Source of the DNA: JAAXPZ01 sp965215705
GTDB taxonomy: Bacteria; Campylobacterota; Campylobacteria; Campylobacterales; Sulfurovaceae
DNA length: 64,000 bases
NCBI GenBank assembly: GCA_965215705.1
Contig: CBDCEE010000002.1
Coordinates: 124,001 to 188,000 of the forward strand
Direction of reading: 5' to 3'
The stretch's first letter is position 1. Every line of letters starts with the position of its first letter. This document shows, one piece after another, positions 7,269 to 15,826 of this stretch. The notes under the pieces are model-generated. The model was not told the origin of the DNA, made no database searches, and worked only from the letters and a program-made list of their open reading frames with translations. Made by a program: the position numbers and the translations under genes.

Positions 7269-7590
7269 GTCATCCCGCACTCGATGCGGGATCCACGGCT
7301 TGGGATTGTCTTCTTCGTCATCCTGAACTTGTTTCAGGATCCATGACCTTGGATTGCAGAGGTGTTGGCAGTGTACGGTTGCTTTGGAGTGTGGATTCCG
7401 GATCAAGTCCGGAATGACGGTGGTTGGTTTCTCTGTCATCCCGGGCTACGACCCGGGATCCACAGCCTTGCGTTGCAGGAGGTGCTGATGATTTGCCGGT
7501 GCTTGGGAGTGTGGATTCCGGATCAAGTCCGGAATGACGGAAGAGGTTGCTTTGCATTGTGGATTCCGTGTTAGGCACGGAATGACGGTG
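7269..7590. repeat. Cluster of six REP-like palindromes
   Basis: Between uvrB and the carbonic anhydrase gene lie six hairpin units of one family (TCATCCCG...CGGGATCCA). Stems are at about 7274-7290, 7321-7339, 7396-7414, 7440-7457, 7516-7534 and 7564-7582. Units 1, 2 and 4 face one way, units 3, 5 and 6 the other. Units 3 and 5 are identical over about 35 bases, with AAGTCCGGAATGACGG shared. Stem changes are compensated, as expected for conserved hairpins. I see no gene in this 389-base gap. Confidence 0.9.
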
Positions 7591-7599
7591 GTGATGGGC

Positions 7600-9573
7600 T
7601 TACAGCTTTTTGATCTTGCTGATCTCATCTCTGATTCTTGCAGCCTCTTCAAACTCCAGCTTCCTGGCGGCGACGAGCATTTTGGCTTTGAGCTCTTTGA
7701 CGAGTCTTTGACGTTCTGCTTTGGGCATTTTATCCAGCTTGGAGCGTTTGTTGTAGAGTTCTCCTGCATCTTCAACTTTGAGATCGGTGTCAAGTTCCCG
7801 GATCGTGGTAGTAGGGGTGATGCCATGTTCTTCATTATAGGTGATCTGTTTGGCTCTACGTTTTTGGGTGATATCGATACAAGCTTGCATGGAGCGGGTG
7901 ATCTTTTTGGCATACATGAGGACTTTACCATTGGCATTTCTAGCACCTCTTCCGGAGGTCTGGATCAGGGCAGTTTGGCTTCGTAAAAAGCCCTCTTTGT
8001 CTGCATCGAGTATGGCAACAAGGCTGACTTCAGGCAGATCGAGCCCCTCTCTGAGCAGGTTGATCCCTATCAGGATATCAAACTCTCCTAGGCGTAGAGA
8101 ACGGATGATCTGGTTACGTTCGATCGCATCCAGGTCAGAGTGCATATACTGGACTTTGAGTCCAAGATCATTGTAGTAAGAGCTGAGCTCTTCTGCCATC
8201 TTTTTGGTCAGTACGGTGACGAGTACCCGTTCACCCCGTTTGATGACTGCCTTCATCTGATCATGCAGGTCTTCTACCTGATAGGTGCTGTCTCTGATCT
8301 CTATCTCAGGATCGAGCAGCCCCGTAGGTCGCACTACCTGCTCTGCTACGACAGAGGAGAGATCGACCTCCAGTTCATTGGGTGTTGCAGAGGCGAACAG
8401 AAAGTGTGGTGCCTTGTGGATATACTCATCGAACATCAGCGGACGGTTGTCCAGTGCAGAAGGCAGGCGAAAGCCATACTCTACCAGTACCTCTTTTCTC
8501 GAGCGATCTCCTGCATACATCCCCCGAAACTGTGGCAGAGAGACATGAGACTCATCGACGATCACCAGATAGTCATCATGCATCGTTTCAAAGTAGTCCA
8601 TCATAGAGTAGGGGGTTTCTCCGGGTTTTTTGCCAGTAAGATGTCTAGAGTAGTTTTCGATGCCTTTACACATACCCGTGGCTTCTATCATCTCTAGATC
8701 AAACTCTACCCGCTGTTTGAGGCGGGTGTACTCGACCATCATATCGAGCCCTTTATAGTAGGCAAGCCGCTCTCCCAGTTCCTCTTCGATACTTTTGACA
8801 GCCCTCGCCAGCTTCTCTTTGCCTACGATGAACTGATTGGCGGAGTAGATGGTTGCCTCTTTGAGAGTTTCTCCTTTTTCCCCTGTCAGAGAGTTGAAGT
8901 GATAGATATCCTCGATCTCATCACCAAAAAACTCTACTCTCACTGCCAGCTCATCAGAGTAGGCAGGGTAGATATCGATCACTTCACCGTTGACCCGAAA
9001 ATTTCCGATATCAAAGAATTCATCGTTGCGCTTATAGCCCATATCTACCAGTTTGAGCAGGAGGGCTTTTTGGTTGTATTCTTCGCCTACGACCAGTTTT
9101 TGTACGATGGACCGGTAGTCTTCAGGGCTACCTAGACCATAGTTGGCACTGACTGAAGCGATGACGATGACATCCTTATGGCTGAGCAGGCTTGCAGTGG
9201 TAGAGAGTCTGAGCCGTTCGAGCTCTTGGTTGATGGAGCTGTCTTTTTCGATGAAGAGATCCTGGCGGGGGATATAGGCTTCAGGCTGATAGTAGTCATA
9301 GTAGCTGATGAAATACTCGACATGGTTGTTGGGGAAAAAACTTCTAAATTCAGAGTAGAGCTGGGCAGCGAGGGTTTTGTTGTGGGTCATGATGAGCGTG
9401 GGTTTCTGGGTGGCTTCGATCACCTTTGCCATGGTGTAGGTCTTGCCTGAACCTGTGACACCGAGCAGGGTTTGATAGCGGTTGCCTGCTTCGATGGATT
9501 GACTCAGTTGTGCGATGGCTTCAGGCTGATCACCTGAGGGTTGATAGGGGCTTGAGACTTTAAAATGGGGCAC
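7600..9573 (-). CDS. uvrB: Excinuclease ABC subunit B
   Basis: UvrB loads onto damaged DNA from UvrA and recruits UvrC for nucleotide excision repair. The 657 residues show YQPSGDQPEAI, Walker A LGVTGSGKTYTMA, the beta-hairpin region YYDYYQPEAYIP, the DEAD-like box VIVDESHVSLPQ, helicase motifs HSDLDAIERNQIIRSLRLGE and GINLLREGLDLPEVSLV, and a C-terminal UVR motif (LEFEEAARIRDEI). The start is GTG at 9573 (MPHFKV). Its terminus runs into the REP cluster. Confidence 0.98.
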   Translation of the reverse strand: MPHFKVSSPYQPSGDQPEAIAQLSQSIEAGNRYQTLLGVTGSGKTYTMAKVIEATQKPTLIMTHNKTLAAQLYSEFRSFFPNNHVEYFISYYDYYQPEAYIPRQDLFIEKDSSINQELERLRLSTTASLLSHKDVIVIASVSANYGLGSPEDYRSIVQKLVVGEEYNQKALLLKLVDMGYKRNDEFFDIGNFRVNGEVIDIYPAYSDELAVRVEFFGDEIEDIYHFNSLTGEKGETLKEATIYSANQFIVGKEKLARAVKSIEEELGERLAYYKGLDMMVEYTRLKQRVEFDLEMIEATGMCKGIENYSRHLTGKKPGETPYSMMDYFETMHDDYLVIVDESHVSLPQFRGMYAGDRSRKEVLVEYGFRLPSALDNRPLMFDEYIHKAPHFLFASATPNELEVDLSSVVAEQVVRPTGLLDPEIEIRDSTYQVEDLHDQMKAVIKRGERVLVTVLTKKMAEELSSYYNDLGLKVQYMHSDLDAIERNQIIRSLRLGEFDILIGINLLREGLDLPEVSLVAILDADKEGFLRSQTALIQTSGRGARNANGKVLMYAKKITRSMQACIDITQKRRAKQITYNEEHGITPTTTIRELDTDLKVEDAGELYNKRSKLDKMPKAERQRLVKELKAKMLVAARKLEFEEAARIRDEISKIKKL

Positions 9574-9643
9574 GAAAAACCTTATGGGTGTATTGTTACA
9601 TTATTTTTGGTATTATAACACAACAAAATAATCGGAGTATAAG

Positions 9644-9895
9644 ATGTCAGCCATAGAAAAACTAAAACTTAAAATAGAAGAGTTAAAAACAAACTTCAAC
9701 GCACTTCATACTGAAAATAAAGTGCTTAAAACAGAGCTTGAGAATGGTGCAGGTAGCAGTGAAGAGGAGCTCAATAGTCTCAAAGATCTATTGGACACAA
9801 AAGAGAAGCAGATCCTACAGCTCAAAAATGAGATCGTAGAGAAAGACACAGAGATAGAGGCGATCATCGCCAAAGTAGAAACACTACTTGGATAA
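9644..9895 (+). CDS. Small coiled-coil protein
   Basis: An 83-residue protein that is almost wholly a heptad-rich coiled coil (EKLKLKIEELKTNFNALHTE and later KEKQILQLKNEIVEKDTEIE), with a short Gly/Ser break near residue 37. It is acidic, cytosolic and has no Cys. It resembles ZapB-type or other cell-division coiled-coil proteins in style only. The start has CGGAG upstream. The next gene follows after 16 bases, so they form a pair. Confidence 0.75.
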   Translation: MSAIEKLKLKIEELKTNFNALHTENKVLKTELENGAGSSEEELNSLKDLLDTKEKQILQLKNEIVEKDTEIEAIIAKVETLLG

Positions 9896-9911
9896 AAGAG
9901 AAAGGACCACC

Positions 9912-10136
9912 ATGAGAAAAGTAGCATTGACCGTAAACGGTATGCGTTTCAAGACCAAAGAGCTGGATGACGGGTTTGTAGACTTTATAGAAAACCATTT
10001 TCTTGATGCACAGATCGCATTGCATGAAGACAACAGTGCAGAGAAGCTCTTTATCGCCTATCTGAAACTGGCAGGCAAATACTATAAAAGCGAGAAAGAG
10101 ATAGAAAATCTCATCAATGAGATAGAAATCGTATAG
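9912..10136 (+). CDS. Small hypothetical protein, possibly ZapA-like
   Basis: A 74-residue protein. I use the ATG at 9912 (MRKVALTVNGMRFKTKEL), with AAAGGA upstream. The opening beta-strand pattern VALTVNGMRF is similar to the start of ZapA proteins, and the rest is a long helix. Paired with the coiled-coil gene before it, a ZapA/ZapB-like role in Z-ring assembly is a weak guess; similarity is short and could be chance. Confidence 0.6.
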   Translation: MRKVALTVNGMRFKTKELDDGFVDFIENHFLDAQIALHEDNSAEKLFIAYLKLAGKYYKSEKEIENLINEIEIV

Positions 10137-10153
10137 GTTTTTCAGCGCTAGAG

Positions 10154-10190
10154 AGGGTTTTTTGACATTTTACAGGGTTTTTTGACATTT
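10154..10190 (+). repeat. Two 17-bp direct repeats upstream of the pilin promoter
   Basis: AGGGTTTTTTGACATTT occurs at 10154-10170 and 10174-10190, a 20-base period or about two helical turns. The second copy ends six bases before the -10 box at 10197. This layout suits a regulator binding twice on one face, although T-tracts also favour sigma-70 promoters in this phylum. Confidence 0.8.
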
Positions 10191-10196
10191 TTCTGT

Positions 10197-10202
10197 TATA
10201 CT
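10197..10202 (+). promoter_or_regulatory. Promoter (-10) for the first pilin-like gene
   Basis: TGTTATACT is an extended -10 box with TATACT at 10197-10202. The start would be near 10209, leaving a leader of about 48 bases before the ATG at 10257, with ACAGGAG as ribosome binding site. Confidence 0.65.
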
Positions 10203-10256
10203 TCTGGCATGACTAGCTATTGAGCTGGGACATAAATTAAAACACAGGAGTTTATC

Positions 10257-10670
10257 ATGACTAACATGAGACGCGGATTTACTATGATCGAATTGATCTT
10301 TGTTATCGTAATTATCGGAATTTTGGCAGCAGTTGCCATCCCAAAACTAGCTGAAACAAGCAAGAGCGCTAAGCAGGCAAACCTCAAGCAATTTGTTTCG
10401 ACAATGAACAGCACAATAGGTGCAACTATGTGGGCAAAAGCCTTAACTGATAGAGATGGAAATTCGAAAGATGGTAAGATTGCAAGTGTAGAGTGTGCAA
10501 AACTTGTGCCTACATATTTGAAAGCACTTCCAGATGAAGCAACTTTTAATACTGCAACATGTGATATTATCCCAGATCCTAATATCGCACCTGCAACTGC
10601 TATTGTATTTACTGATGGTAATACAGTTGAAGGTCCATCATGGGTAGTTAAAGAATCTCTATTCTTATAG
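10257..10670 (+). CDS. Type IV pilin-like / pseudopilin protein
   Basis: A 137-residue protein with a class III (prepilin) signal: a short basic leader MTNMRRG, then FTMIELIFVIVIIGILAAVA. Cleavage is expected between Gly7 and Phe8, with Glu5 of the mature protein (ELIF) present. The rest is a small globular domain with two Cys (VECAKLV and ATCDII) that may form a disulfide. A prepilin peptidase gene lies at 49496-50248. It may be a minor pilin or pseudopilin of a transformation or secretion apparatus. Confidence 0.92.
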   Translation: MTNMRRGFTMIELIFVIVIIGILAAVAIPKLAETSKSAKQANLKQFVSTMNSTIGATMWAKALTDRDGNSKDGKIASVECAKLVPTYLKALPDEATFNTATCDIIPDPNIAPATAIVFTDGNTVEGPSWVVKESLFL

Positions 10671-10690
10671 GAAGGATAGTGTAACCCTTT

Positions 10691-10715
10691 CTCTGATGCC
10701 CTTGGTGTATCAGAG
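10691..10715. terminator. Hairpin after the first pilin gene
   Basis: CTCTGAT (10691-10697) pairs with ATCAGAG (10709-10715) around an 11-base loop. No T-run follows on the plus strand, so termination is only a possibility; it may instead protect the 3' end of the pilin mRNA. Confidence 0.4.
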
Positions 10716-10852
10716 GGAGAAAAACATTTCAAGCAACAACCATGATCTTTTAACGTTTATGGTATGTAACCAAATCTTTCTCACCAACCTTTTTCTCTCC
10801 CCCCTCATTTTTAAGATTTGTAATGCTTTTTATGCTTTTAATCAGATTTTGC

Positions 10853-10858
10853 TATAAT
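10853..10858 (+). promoter_or_regulatory. Promoter (-10) for second pilin-like gene and priA
   Basis: TTTTGCTATAAT is a near-ideal extended -10 box for this phylum, with TATAAT at 10853-10858. The transcript would start near 10865. That rules out the in-frame ATG at 10865 as a start and supports the one at 10886. Confidence 0.8.
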
Positions 10859-10885
10859 TAAACTATGTTTACCGAAGGAAATAAA

Positions 10886-11317
10886 ATGCAAAGAGCAAAT
10901 AGAGATGCGTTTACTATGATTGAATTGATTTACGTCATTGTGATCATAGGTATATTGTCTGCTGTGGCAGTGCCGAAATTTACAGAAACGATGAAACTAT
11001 CACATGATACAAAAGGTAAAACTACGCTGGCATCAGTACGAAGTGCCCTTGCTACAGAGAGACAGAAACGTATCCTCAGGGGTGATTTTACTGCGATAGA
11101 TGATCTGAGTAATGGTGGTACCGGGGTGTTTACCTTTTTTAGCAATGATAAAGACGGCAATGCTAATGCTGTTTTAGATTATCCTGTGGCGAGTTGTACC
11201 AGCATAGGATGCTGGGAAGGAAGTGGGACTAGCTATACATTTCATAGTAGCGGCGGGGCGTGTACTTTTACGCTCTCGGGCAATAAGCTAGATGGTACCT
11301 GTACAGCATTTAATTAG
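10886..11317 (+). CDS. Type IV pilin-like / pseudopilin protein
   Basis: A 143-residue second prepilin-like protein. The start at 10886 has GAAGGAA seven bases upstream. The leader MQRANRDA is followed by FTMIELIYVIVIIGILSAVA; the usual Gly before the cleavage point is Ala here, a conservative change that prepilin peptidases sometimes accept. The C-terminal part is Gly/Ser/Thr rich with four Cys, fitting disulfide loops. It overlaps the priA start by one base (TAGTG). Confidence 0.9.
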   Translation: MQRANRDAFTMIELIYVIVIIGILSAVAVPKFTETMKLSHDTKGKTTLASVRSALATERQKRILRGDFTAIDDLSNGGTGVFTFFSNDKDGNANAVLDYPVASCTSIGCWEGSGTSYTFHSSGGACTFTLSGNKLDGTCTAFN

Positions 11318-13209
11318 TGTACTACTATCAGATAGCACTGCTTCGCTCTAGTGCACCAGAATTAACCTACGCTTTTTCAGAAGATCTACTTAGAGGTACA
11401 GTCGTCTCTGTGCCTCTAAAAACCACCACCAAAGAAGCCATTGTATTAGAAAAAGTGGAGAAACCCTCTTTTGATACAGCCCAGATTGTATCCGTATTGG
11501 ACCGTTACTATACAGCTATGCAAATGGAGACGGCCAAGTTTATCTCAACCTATTACTTTTCCTCTTTTTCAGAAGCGATTTCACTGTTTATTCCTTTTCG
11601 TAGGTCGGGGTGTCCTCACCCCGACGATCATATATCAAATAATCTGGATATAACCAAGCAAGAAGAATATGCAATTGTCGGGGAGGGGACACCCCGACCT
11701 ACCTTGTCTCCTGCGCAGCAGAAAGCCTATGAATCTCTGCTTCAAAAAGACAAAGCCCTACTCTTTGGTGTGACTGGTTCGGGAAAAACAGAGATCTTTA
11801 TCTCTCTGATGTGCAGGATGCTGGAGGAGGGGAAAAGTTCTATCTTTCTCATGCCAGAGATCTCGCTTACCCCACAGATGGAGAAGCGTCTCAAGGTTTA
11901 CTTTGGTGACACCGTAGCCATGTGGCACTCCAAACTGACCAAGAAGAAGAAAACCTCTATCCTGCAAGGGATCGAAGAGGGTATGATCCGTATCGTTGCA
12001 GGGGCACGATCTGCACTGTTTGTACCTTTGTCTGATCTGGGACTGATCGTTGTGGATGAGGAGCATGATGATAGCTACAAGGCGATGACCCGTCCCCGCT
12101 ACCATGCCCGTGATGTAGCGATCCTCATGGGACAGAAACTAGGAGCCAAGGTGGTATTGGCGTCTGCTACGCCTAGTATGACCTCCTATTACAAATATGA
12201 TGTGATCAAACTGGAGAAGCCTTATATCGAGACGAAAAAGAGATACCAGTTTATCTCAGGAAACAGTATCACATCTCCGATACTTACAGCACTGGAACAT
12301 CATTTCAGATTATCAGAGCAATCTCTGCTTTTTTTACCGACACGAGGTAACTTCAAGTATCTTTATTGTGAACAGTGCGGCAGCACACACCGCTGTCCCT
12401 ACTGCTCTGTAGGCATGGCACTACATCGGAAGTATCGTCATCTAAAATGCCACTACTGTAACTACACCGAATCGATCAAAGACACCTGTACCGCATGTGG
12501 ATATAGCCCGCTCAAGAGTGAACGTATGGGTACCGTTGAGGCGATAGAGCAGATCAGTGCAGTGATAGAGGGCATTCAGATCGAGCAATTTGATAAAGAC
12601 AGTATCACCACTGCCACAAAGCTCAAGGAAGCACTAGGGAGGTTTGAAAAAGGGGAGAGTCACCTGCTTCTGGGTACGCAGATGCTCTCTAAAGGGCATG
12701 ATTATGCCAACATCACACTGAGTGTGATCATGGGGCTGGATCATATCCTTGGACTGGCAGACTATCGTGCCAGAGAACGGGCGATGAGCCTGCTGTTTCA
12801 GATTGCAGGACGTAGTGGTAGAGCCAAAGAAGCCACAGTGATCATTCAGACTGCCAACAAGGATCTCTTCCTTCCCTATCTGGAGAACTATGAGCAATTT
12901 GTCAAAGAGGAGTTGGATTTCTTGGAAGTGGCAGACTATCCTCCTTTTGCCACCTTGGCACGTATACTTATCGCACATAAAGAGGAAGTCAAGGCGAGTA
13001 AGATCACCCTGGATGTTGTGACCAAACTCAAGGCATTTGAAGAGATAGAGTTGGTAGGAAGCGGTAAGGCACCGGTAGAGCGTATCGCCAACAAGTACCG
13101 GTTCAATATCCTGTTAAGAGCCAAAAGTAGAGTAGCACTCCTCAACGCACTCCATAGTGTGGATTGTCGTGAGATAGAGATTGATATGGACCCAGTCGAA
13201 TTTTCGTAA
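11317..13209 (+). CDS. priA: Primosomal protein N' (replication restart helicase)
   Basis: PriA recognises stalled forks and reloads DnaB. At 630 residues it is shorter than E. coli PriA (732), mostly in the N-terminal DNA-binding part. Walker A GVTGSGKTE is near residue 151 and DEEH near 247. Eight paired Cys (CEQCG, CPYC, CHYC, CTACG) near 351-397 form the zinc-binding insert. The start is GTG overlapping the pilin stop. A palindromic repeat is translated in frame at about residues 95-129, between the DNA-binding and helicase domains, and the frame stays open. Confidence 0.96.
   Translation: MYYYQIALLRSSAPELTYAFSEDLLRGTVVSVPLKTTTKEAIVLEKVEKPSFDTAQIVSVLDRYYTAMQMETAKFISTYYFSSFSEAISLFIPFRRSGCPHPDDHISNNLDITKQEEYAIVGEGTPRPTLSPAQQKAYESLLQKDKALLFGVTGSGKTEIFISLMCRMLEEGKSSIFLMPEISLTPQMEKRLKVYFGDTVAMWHSKLTKKKKTSILQGIEEGMIRIVAGARSALFVPLSDLGLIVVDEEHDDSYKAMTRPRYHARDVAILMGQKLGAKVVLASATPSMTSYYKYDVIKLEKPYIETKKRYQFISGNSITSPILTALEHHFRLSEQSLLFLPTRGNFKYLYCEQCGSTHRCPYCSVGMALHRKYRHLKCHYCNYTESIKDTCTACGYSPLKSERMGTVEAIEQISAVIEGIQIEQFDKDSITTATKLKEALGRFEKGESHLLLGTQMLSKGHDYANITLSVIMGLDHILGLADYRARERAMSLLFQIAGRSGRAKEATVIIQTANKDLFLPYLENYEQFVKEELDFLEVADYPPFATLARILIAHKEEVKASKITLDVVTKLKAFEEIELVGSGKAPVERIANKYRFNILLRAKSRVALLNALHSVDCREIEIDMDPVEFS
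11600..11702. repeat. Palindromic element, family A, inside priA
   Basis: The 26-base arm at 11600-11625 (GTAGGTCGGGGTGTCCTCAC and on) matches the reverse complement of 11677-11702 with two mismatches. The 51-base AT-rich spacer lies between. A close relative with perfect arms is at 36366-36464. Here the element adds about 35 residues to PriA (RRSGCPHPDD ... VGEGTPRP) without a stop codon. This resembles Rickettsia palindromic elements, which also insert in frame. Confidence 0.92.
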
Positions 13210-13267
13210 GCTGCATTTGCCAGCACACACCCCGCGGGTTAAATTATTTACGATAAAATAAGGCAAT

Positions 13268-13273
13268 TATAAT
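13268..13273 (+). promoter_or_regulatory. Possible ispG promoter (-10 box)
   Basis: TATAAT at 13268-13273 lies 12 bases before the TTG start of ispG. Initiation here would give a leader of only about six bases, so it is either a near-leaderless transcript or the true promoter is elsewhere. Confidence 0.4.
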
Positions 13274-13285
13274 AAAGGCAAAATC

Positions 13286-14347
13286 TTGAAAGAACGCGTA
13301 AAAACCAAGAAGATCTATGTGGGTGATGTTGCCGTAGGTGGCGATGCACCGATCTCTGTGCAGTCTATGACCTATAGTGATACAGCGGATGTGGCAGCAA
13401 CGGTAGAGCAGATCAACCGCCTGCACTTTGCAGGAGCTGATATGGTGCGCGTAGCGGTACCTCAGATGGTGGATGCCTTGGCACTCAAAGCGATCAAAGA
13501 GCAGGTCTCTCTGCCGCTGATCGCAGATATTCATTTTAACTACAAACTAGCCCTTGAGGCTGCAAAATGGGTGGACTGTATCCGAGTTAATCCAGGTAAC
13601 ATTGGTGAAAAGTCCCGCATCAAAGAGATTGTCAAAGCATGCAAAGAGCGTAACCTTCCCATCCGTATTGGTGTCAATTCCGGCTCACTGGAAAAAGAGT
13701 TTGATCAGAAGTATGGTCCTACAGCAGAGGGGATGGTTGCCAGTGCAGAGTACAATATCAAGTATCTGGAAGACCTGGATTTTACCGATATCAAGATCTC
13801 CCTGAAAGCCTCAGATGTGGAGAGAACGGTAGATGCCTATCGTATGCTCCGCCCCAAAAACAGCTACCCGTTCCACCTGGGTGTGACGGAGGCAGGTACG
13901 ATCTTTCATGCGACGATCAAGTCAGCGATCGGATTGGGTACACTGTTGCTTGATGGGATCGGTGATACTATGCGTATCTCTATCACGGGAGAGCTTGAGG
14001 AGGAGATCAAGGTAGGCAAAGCGATCCTCAAAGACAGCGGTAGGCTGCAAGAGGGTCTCAATATCATCTCCTGCCCTACCTGTGGACGGATCGAAGCAGA
14101 CCTCGTCTCTGCGGTAGCAGAAGTAGAAAAGCGTACTGCCCATATCAAAACCCCGATGGATGTCTCTGTTATGGGGTGTGTAGTCAATGCCATCGGAGAA
14201 GCCAAGCATGCAGATGTGGCGATCGCTTTTGGTAAAGGTAGTGGACTGATCATGGTCAAAGGAGAGGTGATCGCCAAACTTCCCGAGAGTCAGCTGGTGG
14301 ATGCCTTTGTAGAGGAAGTAGAGAAGTTTGCTGAGGAGAATAAATAG
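13286..14347 (+). CDS. ispG: 4-hydroxy-3-methylbut-2-enyl diphosphate synthase
   Basis: IspG (GcpE) reduces methylerythritol cyclodiphosphate in the MEP isoprenoid pathway using a [4Fe-4S] cluster. Family motifs are clear: APISVQSMTYSDTADV, ADMVRVAVP, LIADIHFNYKLAL, VNPGNIG, and the cluster region CPTCGRIEADL with the later MGCVVNAIGEAKHAD. 353 residues. The start is TTG at 13286, the only one that keeps the normal N-terminus. It ends one base into the next gene. Confidence 0.97.
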   Translation: MKERVKTKKIYVGDVAVGGDAPISVQSMTYSDTADVAATVEQINRLHFAGADMVRVAVPQMVDALALKAIKEQVSLPLIADIHFNYKLALEAAKWVDCIRVNPGNIGEKSRIKEIVKACKERNLPIRIGVNSGSLEKEFDQKYGPTAEGMVASAEYNIKYLEDLDFTDIKISLKASDVERTVDAYRMLRPKNSYPFHLGVTEAGTIFHATIKSAIGLGTLLLDGIGDTMRISITGELEEEIKVGKAILKDSGRLQEGLNIISCPTCGRIEADLVSAVAEVEKRTAHIKTPMDVSVMGCVVNAIGEAKHADVAIAFGKGSGLIMVKGEVIAKLPESQLVDAFVEEVEKFAEENK

Positions 14348-15786
14348 TGGAAAATATGTATAATCTCAACATCGAGAGAGCGGTGCTGTCAGCGATCATC
14401 TTTGATCCTGAGATACTAGAGGACATCGCTGCCAAGCTTAAGCCCCATGACTTCTATCTCCCGTTTCATCAGTACCTCTTTGAGTCGATGGAAGAGCTCT
14501 TTATAGAGGAGAAACCTGTAGATGAAGAGTTCTTGCGTAAAAAACTGCATAGCAAGGGGAAGTTTGATGAGGTAGCGATGATCGATATCCTCTCCTCCAA
14601 TCCTATCTCCAATACCAAGGCCTATCTCGAGGAGATCAAAGCCAAAGCAAACAAGCGGGCATTGGTCACACTGGCCACAGAGATCAAAAAAGTCACTATC
14701 GAAGATGATCTGGAAGCCACAGATGTCATGAATCTGGTAGAGAAGAAACTTTATGAGATCACCCAGGAGAGCATGAGCAATGATTTTAGGGAGTCTGATG
14801 AGATCACGCTGGCAATGATGGATGAGATCAACCGTATGAAGGAGCTGGGTAACTCCAAGCTCATTGGTGTGGATACCGGATTTAGAAATCTCAATGACAA
14901 GACCAGTGGATTTGGCAAGGGAGACCTTGTCATCATCGCTGCACGTCCAGCAATGGGGAAAACGGCATTGGTACTCAATATGGCACTCAAAGCGATCGAA
15001 CGTGGAGAGGGTGTGGCATTCTTCTCTCTGGAAATGCCTGCAGAACAGCTTATGCTCAGAGTACTCTCTGCCAAGACCTCTATCCCGTTACAAGCCTTGA
15101 GAGTGGGTGATCTTAGAGATGAACAGTGGACGCAACTGGCTGCAGCTGTCTCGGAGGTCTCCAAACAGAAACTTTTTGTGGATGATGGTGGATACGCGAC
15201 GATCCACCATGTTCGCTCCAAGCTACGTAAACTCAAGGCACAAAACCCAGAGATCTCTATTGCCTTTATCGATTATCTTCAGCTGATGAGTGGTGATGGC
15301 GGTAGAGAGGGTAGACAGCAGGAGATATCCGAGATATCCAGAGGGCTCAAGCAGCTGGCACGTGAGCTGGAGATGCCTATCATCGCACTCTCCCAGCTCA
15401 ACAGAGGCGTGGAGAGCAGAGATAACAAACGTCCTATGCTTTCAGATCTGCGTGAGTCTGGAGCGATCGAGCAGGATGCAGATATTATTCTCTTTGTCTA
15501 TCGTGATGATGTCTATCGTGAAGCCATCGAAAAAGAGCGTGAGATGCGTGCCAAGACAGAAGGTAAAGAGTATAAAAGCGAGTTCCGTAAGAAGTCAGAA
15601 GAGGAAGCTGAACTGATCATCGGGAAGCAGAGAAATGGCCCTACGGGTACAGTAGAGCTGATCTTTCAGAAACGCTATACCCGATTTGTAGACTCAGACA
15701 AGGGAGATGCAGCACCCTTTGAAGTGATCTACGAAGAGGGCAATATCGATATGCGTGAAGGAAAGATCGAACTACCACCAATATAG
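14347..15786 (+). CDS. dnaB: Replicative DNA helicase DnaB
   Basis: A 479-residue hexameric 5'-3' helicase. The N-terminal domain (NIERAVLSAIIFDPE) binds primase. Walker A AARPAMGKTALVLNMA is near residue 203, Walker B SIAFIDYLQLMSG near 315, and the C-terminal motif NGPTGTVELIF is present. I use the GTG at 14347, which overlaps the ispG stop; an ATG at 14356 is the alternative. PriA, which loads DnaB at forks, is encoded two genes upstream. Confidence 0.97.
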   Translation: MENMYNLNIERAVLSAIIFDPEILEDIAAKLKPHDFYLPFHQYLFESMEELFIEEKPVDEEFLRKKLHSKGKFDEVAMIDILSSNPISNTKAYLEEIKAKANKRALVTLATEIKKVTIEDDLEATDVMNLVEKKLYEITQESMSNDFRESDEITLAMMDEINRMKELGNSKLIGVDTGFRNLNDKTSGFGKGDLVIIAARPAMGKTALVLNMALKAIERGEGVAFFSLEMPAEQLMLRVLSAKTSIPLQALRVGDLRDEQWTQLAAAVSEVSKQKLFVDDGGYATIHHVRSKLRKLKAQNPEISIAFIDYLQLMSGDGGREGRQQEISEISRGLKQLARELEMPIIALSQLNRGVESRDNKRPMLSDLRESGAIEQDADIILFVYRDDVYREAIEKEREMRAKTEGKEYKSEFRKKSEEEAELIIGKQRNGPTGTVELIFQKRYTRFVDSDKGDAAPFEVIYEEGNIDMREGKIELPPI

Positions 15787-15826
15787 GTAGAAGGGATTAG
15801 GATTTAGGGGATAGAGGGGGGAGTGT

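Noticed and set aside
7211..7321. 37-residue N-terminal extension of the carbonic anhydrase-like protein
   Set aside because: The extension overlaps the REP cluster edge, while the ATG at 7210 has AAGGAG and gives the normal start of the family.
7239..7946. Frames with repeated RHSGLDPES or DLIRNPHS-type peptides
   Set aside because: These peptides are the usual translation of REP-like palindromes. The frames run into the antisense of uvrB and have no ribosome binding site.
10165..10202. TTGACA at 10182 as a -35 box for the first pilin gene
   Set aside because: The TTGACA within each direct repeat is 9 or 29 bases from the -10, not the 16 to 18 expected. It is better explained as part of the repeat.
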